Positions 15,986 through 21,723 of a stretch of 32,123 nucleotides of DNA are shown here, in pieces; within the stretch, counting starts at the first letter, position 1; each line of letters starts with the position of its first letter. The notes beneath the pieces were generated by a model. The model saw only the letters and a program-made list of their open reading frames with translations, was not told the origin of the DNA and made no database searches. This DNA is from Clostridiales bacterium (lineage in GTDB: Bacteria; Bacteroidota; Bacteroidia; Bacteroidales; Muribaculaceae). A program made the translations under genes and the position numbers. The stretch covers positions 1 to 32,123 of the forward strand of contig JAMPBP010000015.1 in assembly GCA_023666645.1 (NCBI GenBank). Direction: 5' to 3'.

Positions 15986-17506
15986 TCAGAGGGTGGCTAC
16001 GAGGCGGTGGTCTATGTTTACCACCCACTCGATGGAGTTGTCGCCTATGAGGCGCAGACGGTAGATGATGCGGCGAGTGTCGGGGTCGGTGAGCTGGCGC
16101 TCGTAGGTGGCGGTGTGACCTTTGAGGTCACCGCCTATGATTTCGACACGGTCGCCTTCTTGAATGGTTATGGTGCCGGCGGGATAGATGTCGGTGCCGG
16201 GGGTGAATTGCCCTATGGCTTGCTGGAAGGTGGCAAACTGGCTGTTGGGTATGGCCTGGTAGTCGCTGCCGGGGCGACGGCTGGCGGTGTAGCACCAGGC
16301 GAGGTCGCCGATGTGGAGGAAGAGTGGGTAGATGTCGGTGCGCCGCAGCCGGAAGAAGACGATGTCGCGTATGATGGGCTGGCGGTCGTAGACAAGTCGC
16401 CGGCCTATACGCCGGGCTATCTCCTGGTGGGGATAGAAGAGTTCGGGGAGCTGGTCGACGGTGTGACGGGTGGTGCTATTGAGTGTGGCAAGCCTGTCGG
16501 TGAGCCTGGTGTAGTCTACCCGTGGCCTGAGTTTCATGACAAACCATTGTGGGGGTGTGTCGAGAAGGTGGGCGATGACGGTGTCGCTGATTGTTGCGAG
16601 TCGGTTGTCGCTGCAGGCCGGGGTTGCTTCATTGATGGGCCGGGCCAAGGTGGCCGGGTCTCGCTGTCGGGCGATGGTTATGAGCGGCAAGTCGAGGGTG
16701 GGGAGAATGGTGGCTATGTCGCTCGCTGGGACGCCATCGCTGAGGGCGGTAAGGGCCCACAGGGTGGCTATGGTGTTGTCGATGGTGCGGACCAGTGGTA
16801 TGCCGCGTAGCCTGAAGAGGTTGGCCATTAGTGTGGCTACCCGCGTGTCGAGCTGACGGTCGGTGAGTTGTGACTGTCCGAGTTCAAACAGGTAGCGCCG
16901 CCGGGGTGATGAGTGGCGCTGGACGAGGTGCCGGACCATCGGGCTGGGGTTGTCGGCGAGCCGGGCTGTCTTCAACCTTGCCACCTGATGCATAGGCATG
17001 GCTTGCATGGCGAGGGAGCACAGGAGCAGGTCACGGGCGAGCTCTATCTCGCGGCTTCCCCGGGTGAGGGGCTGGCGCAGGAAGAGGTGGAGGGAGGGGA
17101 GGTTGGCGATATTGATGCCTGAGGTGAGGGAGGGGGTGGCGGCTGCCACGCTGCGTATATCTTTTTTTATTGTTTTGAACAGTTCCTGATGGGTGGTTGT
17201 GGGGCGTGGGGCTGTTTTTGTGCCTGTGTCGCCCGTGATGTCGCCAGCGCTGAACAAGGCTGCCACGATGTCGAGATAGTGGAGTGCGGTCTTAAGGGAG
17301 AGGCGCCGTGCTATCATGCCGGCAAACCAGTCGGCTATAGAGCAGCGGGAGGGGATTTGGTCGGCATAGTGATAAGTTGATGCCCACGATTCGAAGCATG
17401 CTATGGCCTTGAGGTAGTTGCGCGAGGTGTCTGTGGGTTTGCCTATAGCCTGCGACCTGAAGTTTTCGATGGTCGATAGGATTGCTGATTGTTGACTGTC
17501 AATCAT
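15986..17506 (-). CDS. NusG/UpxY-like antiterminator fused to a recombinase-like N-terminal domain
   Basis: A 506-aa protein, about three times the length of Bacteroides UpxY antiterminators. The C-terminal part is NusG-like: an NGN domain from WFVMKLRPR (321-329), with LFYPHQEIARRIGRRLVYD (356-374), to about residue 435. It ends in a KOW domain with EGDRVEIIGGDLKGH (450-464). The N-terminal 300 residues resemble a tyrosine recombinase: a SAM-like helical region (about 27-88) and a catalytic-domain-like region (about 150-285). Its TIATLWALTALSDGVPASDI (245-264) aligns with the HxxR box of XerD-type enzymes, but the catalytic R, H, R, H/W and Y positions are not conserved. As the first gene of the operon, it probably travels with RNA polymerase and suppresses termination. 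The recombinase likeness is from pattern only. Confidence 0.8.
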   Translation of the reverse strand: MIDSQQSAILSTIENFRSQAIGKPTDTSRNYLKAIACFESWASTYHYADQIPSRCSIADWFAGMIARRLSLKTALHYLDIVAALFSAGDITGDTGTKTAPRPTTTHQELFKTIKKDIRSVAAATPSLTSGINIANLPSLHLFLRQPLTRGSREIELARDLLLCSLAMQAMPMHQVARLKTARLADNPSPMVRHLVQRHSSPRRRYLFELGQSQLTDRQLDTRVATLMANLFRLRGIPLVRTIDNTIATLWALTALSDGVPASDIATILPTLDLPLITIARQRDPATLARPINEATPACSDNRLATISDTVIAHLLDTPPQWFVMKLRPRVDYTRLTDRLATLNSTTRHTVDQLPELFYPHQEIARRIGRRLVYDRQPIIRDIVFFRLRRTDIYPLFLHIGDLAWCYTASRRPGSDYQAIPNSQFATFQQAIGQFTPGTDIYPAGTITIQEGDRVEIIGGDLKGHTATYERQLTDPDTRRIIYRLRLIGDNSIEWVVNIDHRLVATL

Positions 17507-17532
17507 TTGGTTGAAAGAGAGTTTTTAACCAA
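17507..17532 (-). promoter_or_regulatory. Small hairpin touching the start codon of the NusG-like gene
   Basis: A 6-bp perfect inverted repeat (17507-17512 with 17527-17532, 14-nt loop) ends directly against the ATG at 17506-17504. In the mRNA it would cover the ribosome-binding region. It is short and AT-rich, so its stability would be modest. Confidence 0.35.
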
Positions 17533-17546
17533 GTCGCTTTTTTGTG

Positions 17547-17593
17547 CTGTCAAGTACTTCCCCCTGTCGTCGGGCTTGTGTGCTTGACAGGGG
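17547..17593 (-). promoter_or_regulatory. Mutually exclusive hairpins in the capsule leader
   Basis: Two inverted repeats share one arm. Pairing A is a perfect 8 bp, 17561-17568 with 17586-17593 (CCCCTGTC/GACAGGGG). Pairing B is a perfect 8 bp, 17547-17554 with 17583-17590 (CTGTCAAG/CTTGACAG), with two more pairs possible past one mismatch. Only one can form at a time, as in attenuators. Neither is followed by a clear U-tract. Confidence 0.5.
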
Positions 17594-17670
17594 TGAGGTT
17601 GTGTGATGAATGGTGGCAGTTACCATGAGCTGCGATGCTGAAACTATGGCGGCATTGTGGAGTATTATGG

Positions 17671-17687
17671 CGTGAGAGATACTCACG
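17671..17687 (-). promoter_or_regulatory. Short hairpin in the capsule leader
   Basis: A perfect 6-bp stem (CGTGAG 17671-17676 with CTCACG 17682-17687) has a 5-nt loop. It lies about 20 nt downstream of the ops-like motif and a run of eight T in the transcript direction, so it could act as a pause hairpin. Confidence 0.4.
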
Positions 17688-17706
17688 TATTAGTAAAAAA
17701 AATTTT

Positions 17707-17715
17707 GCTACCGCC
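17707..17715 (-). promoter_or_regulatory. ops-like element (GGCGGTAGC) in the leader
   Basis: Read on the minus strand the sequence is GGCGGTAGC followed by AAAA and a run of eight T. The first eight bases are identical to the core of the enterobacterial ops/JUMPstart element (GGCGGTAGNNT) that recruits the NusG paralogue RfaH. The conserved T at ops position 11 is an A here, so the match is to the core only. It starts about 17 nt after the predicted transcription start of an operon whose first gene encodes a NusG paralogue. The functional link is inference. Confidence 0.5.
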
Positions 17716-17737
17716 GGGTTGTTTCTGTTTTGTGGGG

Positions 17738-17769
17738 CAAAGATAGGGAAAGTTTTGTTAAATCTCAAA
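17738..17769 (-). promoter_or_regulatory. Promoter of the capsule operon
   Basis: On the minus strand a -33 box TTTG (17769-17766) is followed by a 20-nt spacer and the -7 box TATCTTTG (17745-17738), a full match to the Bacteroidetes housekeeping consensus. Transcription should start near 17731, giving a leader of about 225 nt. The -33 box lies in one arm of a small palindrome (17764-17779), which could be an operator or the folK terminator stem. Confidence 0.8.
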
Positions 17770-17779
17770 TTTTTTTGAG
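17764..17779. other. Palindrome overlapping the -33 box
   Basis: CTCAAA (17764-17769) and TTTGAG (17774-17779) form a perfect 6-bp inverted repeat around a 4-T loop. It could end the folK transcript or bind a regulator over the capsule promoter. Confidence 0.4.
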
Positions 17780-17782
17780 TGG

Positions 17783-17865
17783 CTGGGAGGGAGCTGGGGG
17801 GTCTGGGGAAGCTGGGGGTTCTGGGAGAGCTGGGAGGGAGGAGCTGGGAGTTCTGGGAGAACTGG
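17783..17865. repeat. G-rich CTGGG repeat tract (possible G-quadruplex)
   Basis: Eight copies of CTGGG and one of CTGGA occur in about 80 nt of the plus strand. More than four runs of at least three G are separated by 1-6 nt, which meets the usual G-quadruplex pattern. The tract lies between the folK stop and the -33 box of the capsule promoter. In the folK mRNA (minus strand) it would read as a C-rich stretch. Confidence 0.65.
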
Positions 17866-17869
17866 ATGG

Positions 17870-17934
17870 GCAAGAATAGGCAACAATAGGCATTGATAGG
17901 CAATTCTTGTTGTTGGGCAATTCTTACTGTTGGG
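17870..17934. repeat. Short tandem repeats downstream of folK
   Basis: Three 10-bp units (gcaagaatag, gcaacaatag, gcattgatag, 17870-17899) are followed by a fourth that diverges. Next comes a 19-bp unit repeated with a 17-bp period and two mismatches (17899-17917 and 17916-17934). The last copy includes the folK stop codon. There are no spacers of CRISPR type. Confidence 0.7.
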
Positions 17935-18319
17935 AGAGTGGGTTGGGGTATTTCTCTTGGAGCTGGTGGTAGCCTTTCTGGAAGTGGGGGGAGGTGTAGT
18001 CGGCGGGGCGTTTTATCTCGTTGTCGTAGATCACTATGTCGATGTCGAGCTCGATGAGTCCCAGTTGTTTGGATTGTGGGGTGCGTCCGGCTTGGACTTC
18101 GAGGGTTTTGTATTTTTGGGCCAGGGTGAGGTGGTCGCAGTGGGTATCGATGATGGCTACGATGTTGACGTAGGGGGCGGTCGCGTCGTTGTCGACGGGA
18201 TCGATGTAGGGCTGGCTGGCGGCTACGATGGTGTCACCGAGCTGCCTAAGGGCGCGACTCACAATGCGCTCTTTGTCCGGGACGTTGCTCCCTAATGATA
18301 TGATGGCGCGGTGTTTCAT
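17924..18319 (-). CDS. folK: FolK-family pyrophosphokinase, short form
   Basis: A 131-aa protein of the HPPK family (6-hydroxymethyl-7,8-dihydropterin pyrophosphokinase, folate synthesis). Visible are the N-terminal ISLGSN (6-11), the YVNIVA strand (50-55), AGRTPQSK (77-84) and the LDIDIVIYD strand with the two Mg-binding aspartates. It is shorter than typical bacterial HPPK (about 155-165 aa). The usual C-terminal PHPR...FVL.PL segment is replaced by YTSPHFQKGYHQL, so it may be a divergent short subfamily. Its start overlaps the tex stop by 4 bp (ATGA). The stop codon lies inside a tandem repeat. Confidence 0.8.
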   Translation of the reverse strand: MKHRAIISLGSNVPDKERIVSRALRQLGDTIVAASQPYIDPVDNDATAPYVNIVAIIDTHCDHLTLAQKYKTLEVQAGRTPQSKQLGLIELDIDIVIYDNEIKRPADYTSPHFQKGYHQLQEKYPNPLSQQ

Positions 18320-20448
18320 TGCGCGATTCCTTTCATGGTGAGCGATATGCGTTGGCGTGTAGTGTCGACTTCGAGCACTCTGACATTGACATGCTGGCCG
18401 AGCTGTACGGCCTGGCTGGGGTGGGAGATGAAGCTGTCGCTGAGCTGGGAGATGTGCACCAGTCCCGATTGATGTATTCCCAGGTCGACGAATGCTCCGA
18501 AGGCTGTGATGTTGTTGACTACACCGGGGAGTGTCATGCCGGGGTGCAGGTCGGTGATGTCGTTGATGGTGTCGTCGAAGGCAGGGTTGGTGACCTCGCC
18601 TCGAGGGTCGCGTCCGGGTCGCGCAAGTTCGGCCATGATATCCTGTAGGGTGGGGAGGCCAACGTCACCGCCTATGTACCGCGAGAGGTCGATTGACTGG
18701 CGTGCCTCGGCCGATTGTATAAGCCGGGCGGTGGTGCAGCCGGCGTCGGCAGCCATACGTTCCACGAGTTTGTAACGCTCGGGGTGAACGGCGGTGTTGT
18801 CGAGCGGATTGGCGGCGCCGGGGAGCCGCAGGAATCCGGCTGCCTGTGTATAGACTTTGTTTCCGAGCCGGGGCACTTCGAGCAGCTGGCTGCGCGAGGT
18901 GAAGGGGCCGTTGGCACCGCGGTAGTCCACGATGGCTGCTGCCAGTTTTGGACCTATACCCGAGATGTAGGAGAGGAGTTCGGGGGAGGCGGTGTTGAGG
19001 TTTATCCCCACTGAGTTGACGCAGCTCCCGACGGTATGGTCGAGCGATTCTTTGAGTGAGGCCTGGTCGACGTCATGCTGGTACTGGCCCACTCCGATTG
19101 CCTTGGGGTCGATCTTGACCAGTTCGGCCATCGGATCGATGAGCCGTCGGGCAATGGAGACGGCACCGCGCACGGTGACATCGTGGTCGGGAAGTTCCCG
19201 GCGGGCCAGTTCAGAGGCTGAATAGACCGATGCCCCGGCTTCGTTGACTATATGTATGTCGGGACGCTGATGGCCCCATTCAATCGACTTGAGGAAACGT
19301 TCGGTCTCGCGCGAGGCTGTCCCGTTGCCTACGGCAATGGCTTCGACCTTGTAGAGGTCGACGAGTTGGAGTATTGTTGACTGTGCTCCGGCTACGTCCT
19401 GACGTGGTGGGGTTGGATAAATAACATCGTGATGGAGCAGCCGGCCCGACTCGTCGAGACACACTACCTTGCAGCCGGTGCGGAACCCCGGGTCGATACC
19501 CATGACCCGTCGATGCCCAAGCGGGGGTGCCATGAGAAGCTGGCGCAGATTGTCGGCAAAGATTCCGATTGCCACTTTGTCGGCACTGGCCTTGGTGGTG
19601 GCAGCCGCGTCGTTTTCAATCGATGGTTTAAGCAGGCGCTTGTAACTGTCGGCAATTGCATCGTTGATTACCGGGAGAGCCAGCGGCGAAATGTTTTTGG
19701 TGAAGATGCGGTCAAGACGGTCCAGGGCCTCATCTGTATCAACATCGATCGAAACTTTGAGAATGCCTTCCTTCTCGGCCCGTCGCATTGCCAGATAGCG
19801 GTGGGAGGGGCATCGGTTGAGGGGGCTTGAATAGTTGTGGTAGTCGGCATACTGTGTGTCATCGTCGTGTCCCTTGGCAACCTTGGTCGTAATCGTGGCC
19901 TTGCGCTCGTAGAGTCGGCGCATAGCCTGTCGGGCTGTCTCGCTCTCGCTTATCCACTCGGCGATGATGTCGCGGGCACCGTCGAGCGCCTCCTGCTCGG
20001 TAGTGATATCGTTGTTGAGAAACCTCCCGGCCAGTTGTTGCGGCGACGATTGCAGCCTGTGCCCCATGAGCATGCGTGCCAATGGTTCCAGTCCATGCTC
20101 CCGGGCAATTGTGGCGCGTGTGCGACGGTGTGGCTTGAAGGGGAGGTAGATGTCCTCAAGCTCGGTGAGCGTTGTGGTGCCGGCAATGCGCTCGCTGAGC
20201 AGGTCGGTGAGCTGACCGGTCTCGCTGAGGGTCGACAGCACGGTCTCCTTGCGTTTGGCGAGTTCGTCATACTGTTTGGCACTACGCTGTATATCGAAGA
20301 GCTGAACCTCGTCGAGCGACCCGGTCGCTTCCTTGCGGTAACGGCTTATGAACGGTATTGTGGCACCCTCGTCAAGCAGGCTCACGGCAGCTTTGACCTT
20401 GTGGAGCGGAATGTTGAGAAGGGTGGAGATGTATGACGTTTTGTCCAT
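18316..20448 (-). CDS. tex: Tex-family RNA-binding protein with S1 domain
   Basis: A 710-aa homologue of Tex, a conserved cytosolic nucleic-acid-binding protein related to eukaryotic Spt6 and linked to transcription. The order of domains is as expected: N-terminal helical region (SRYRKEATGSLDEVQL, 35-50), YLPFKPHRRTRATIARE (101-117), YqgF/RNase H-like domain starting MGIDPGFRTG (316-325), helix-hairpin-helix motifs (ISGIGPKLAAAIVDYR), and a C-terminal S1 domain (about 635-706, ending ISLTMKG). I chose the ATG at 20448 (MDKTSYIS); the 40-residue upstream extension is low-complexity. It is coupled to folK by a 4-bp overlap. Confidence 0.95.
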   Translation of the reverse strand: MDKTSYISTLLNIPLHKVKAAVSLLDEGATIPFISRYRKEATGSLDEVQLFDIQRSAKQYDELAKRKETVLSTLSETGQLTDLLSERIAGTTTLTELEDIYLPFKPHRRTRATIAREHGLEPLARMLMGHRLQSSPQQLAGRFLNNDITTEQEALDGARDIIAEWISESETARQAMRRLYERKATITTKVAKGHDDDTQYADYHNYSSPLNRCPSHRYLAMRRAEKEGILKVSIDVDTDEALDRLDRIFTKNISPLALPVINDAIADSYKRLLKPSIENDAAATTKASADKVAIGIFADNLRQLLMAPPLGHRRVMGIDPGFRTGCKVVCLDESGRLLHHDVIYPTPPRQDVAGAQSTILQLVDLYKVEAIAVGNGTASRETERFLKSIEWGHQRPDIHIVNEAGASVYSASELARRELPDHDVTVRGAVSIARRLIDPMAELVKIDPKAIGVGQYQHDVDQASLKESLDHTVGSCVNSVGINLNTASPELLSYISGIGPKLAAAIVDYRGANGPFTSRSQLLEVPRLGNKVYTQAAGFLRLPGAANPLDNTAVHPERYKLVERMAADAGCTTARLIQSAEARQSIDLSRYIGGDVGLPTLQDIMAELARPGRDPRGEVTNPAFDDTINDITDLHPGMTLPGVVNNITAFGAFVDLGIHQSGLVHISQLSDSFISHPSQAVQLGQHVNVRVLEVDTTRQRISLTMKGIAQ

Positions 20449-20515
20449 TGTAGGCGGTTGTTGTATATATTGATTTGTATGTGTGGTGGAGGGTGATGAC
20501 TCCAGTGGCGATGGA

Positions 20516-21715
20516 TTATTCTGAGCCTGAGCGCATGAGGGTGATGAGGGTAATCTCGGGTGTGGCACCGATGCGCATGGGAATGCCCACTGTGCCTGCC
20601 CCGCGGTTCACGTATAGCTTGCGCCCCAGGGTATCGGTGTACATTCCCCACGGGGTGTCGTAACGCCACGATGATGGGGTGGCGCCGGCAACCTGTATCT
20701 GCATGGCATGTGTGTGACCTGAAAGTGTGAGGGGGATGTTCTGGGAGGGAGCATCCTTGATGTCGTGGGTCCAGTGGGCCGGATTGTGGGTGAGCAGAAT
20801 CTTGGGCAGGGAGTCGGACGTGTCGTGATAGGCGGCCTGAAGGTCCCCGTAGGTGCGGAATGGGGGGTCGCCTATGTTTTCCACGCCTATGAGTGCGATG
20901 GTGTCATTGCCGCGCGAAAGATAGACTGTCTCGTTGAGAAGAAGCCGGTGGCCGGTGGCTTGGTACAAACGTTGGAGATGCTCACGGTCGGCGATGTGGT
21001 CTTGGTCTGAATCCCATGAGCGGTAGTCGCCATAGTCATGATTGCCCATGATGGCATAGACCCCATCGCGGGCGTGAAGATGTGAAAATGTCGGTACCAT
21101 CGGCTCGAACTCGTCAGACTGCCGGTTGACGATGTCACCGGTAAAGACTATGAGATCGGGTTCGAGAGCGTTGACCCGGTCAACGAGCCGTGCAAGGAAA
21201 GTGGTGTCGTTGCCCCATGTTCCTACATGCAGGTCGCTGATCTGAGCTATGCGGTAACCGTCGAATGCAGCGGGCCATGAGTTGCTGGCGGCTGTGGTCT
21301 CGACAACGGTGATGCGGTTACGGTTGACGAGTGCACCCCACCAGAATGTGGCGAAAAGGGCCACTGCACACACTGCTCCGACTCGCCCCGGCCATTTCGC
21401 CCGTCCTTTTTTGAACAGCTTGGGTAAGAAACCCGGCAAGTCAAGAAGAATATACAGGAATTTTGATAGGAACATCGTGACGCATAGAAATATGAGCCAC
21501 ATGTCGGCTACCAGCACTGAGTTGTCACCCCCGCGGCGAGGTAAGGCTATTGCGGTTATAAGGCATGCGTAGCCTATGAATGCAATGCCAGCATAGGCCA
21601 TCGATGCGGTTTTGCCTTGACGGTTCAACCGGTTCCGTATAGCCTTGAAAATGTATAGGTCGGCAAGAATGTTCAGGGCAAAGATAATGAATGCCAGAAT
21701 GTAGTTGAATCGCAT
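20516..21715 (-). CDS. Membrane-anchored metallophosphoesterase
   Basis: A 399-aa protein with about four N-terminal hydrophobic helices (within residues 1-130), then a calcineurin-like phosphoesterase domain. The dimetal motifs are in order: ISDLHVG, FTGDIVN, MGNHDYGD and, near the C-terminus, LLTHNPAHW and SGHTHAMQ. The layout matches YkuE/YpbG-like bacterial phosphoesterases. The catalytic domain should face the periplasm or cytosol depending on the helix count, which I cannot settle. The start lies 8 nt after the stop of the acyltransferase gene and the stop is 67 nt before tex, so the four genes from 22884 to 17924 may be one transcript. The substrate is unknown. Confidence 0.9.
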   Translation of the reverse strand: MRFNYILAFIIFALNILADLYIFKAIRNRLNRQGKTASMAYAGIAFIGYACLITAIALPRRGGDNSVLVADMWLIFLCVTMFLSKFLYILLDLPGFLPKLFKKGRAKWPGRVGAVCAVALFATFWWGALVNRNRITVVETTAASNSWPAAFDGYRIAQISDLHVGTWGNDTTFLARLVDRVNALEPDLIVFTGDIVNRQSDEFEPMVPTFSHLHARDGVYAIMGNHDYGDYRSWDSDQDHIADREHLQRLYQATGHRLLLNETVYLSRGNDTIALIGVENIGDPPFRTYGDLQAAYHDTSDSLPKILLTHNPAHWTHDIKDAPSQNIPLTLSGHTHAMQIQVAGATPSSWRYDTPWGMYTDTLGRKLYVNRGAGTVGIPMRIGATPEITLITLMRSGSE

Positions 21716-21723
21716 CGCGGTTG

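Noticed and set aside
15968-16810. Long open frame on the plus strand opposite the NusG-like gene
   Set aside because: Its protein is a low-complexity Gly/Val-rich string with no motif. It arises from the GC-rich antisense of a gene with clear NGN and KOW domains.
17550-17903. Minus-strand open frame of 117 codons in the capsule leader
   Set aside because: It starts upstream of the predicted promoter and runs across the promoter, the repeats and the leader hairpins. The product is Pro/Ser-rich with no motif.
17540-17934. Invertible promoter as in Bacteroides capsule loci
   Set aside because: I searched for a longer inverted repeat flanking the promoter 17738-17769 and found only short hairpins on one side. 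No recombinase gene stands next to it apart from the recombinase-like half of the first gene.
17870-17934. CRISPR-like repeats
   Set aside because: The units are 10-19 bp, directly adjacent, with no unique spacers and no cas genes nearby.
19837-20436. Plus-strand open frame of 199 codons opposite tex
   Set aside because: It lies wholly antisense to a well-conserved gene and shows no recognisable domain.
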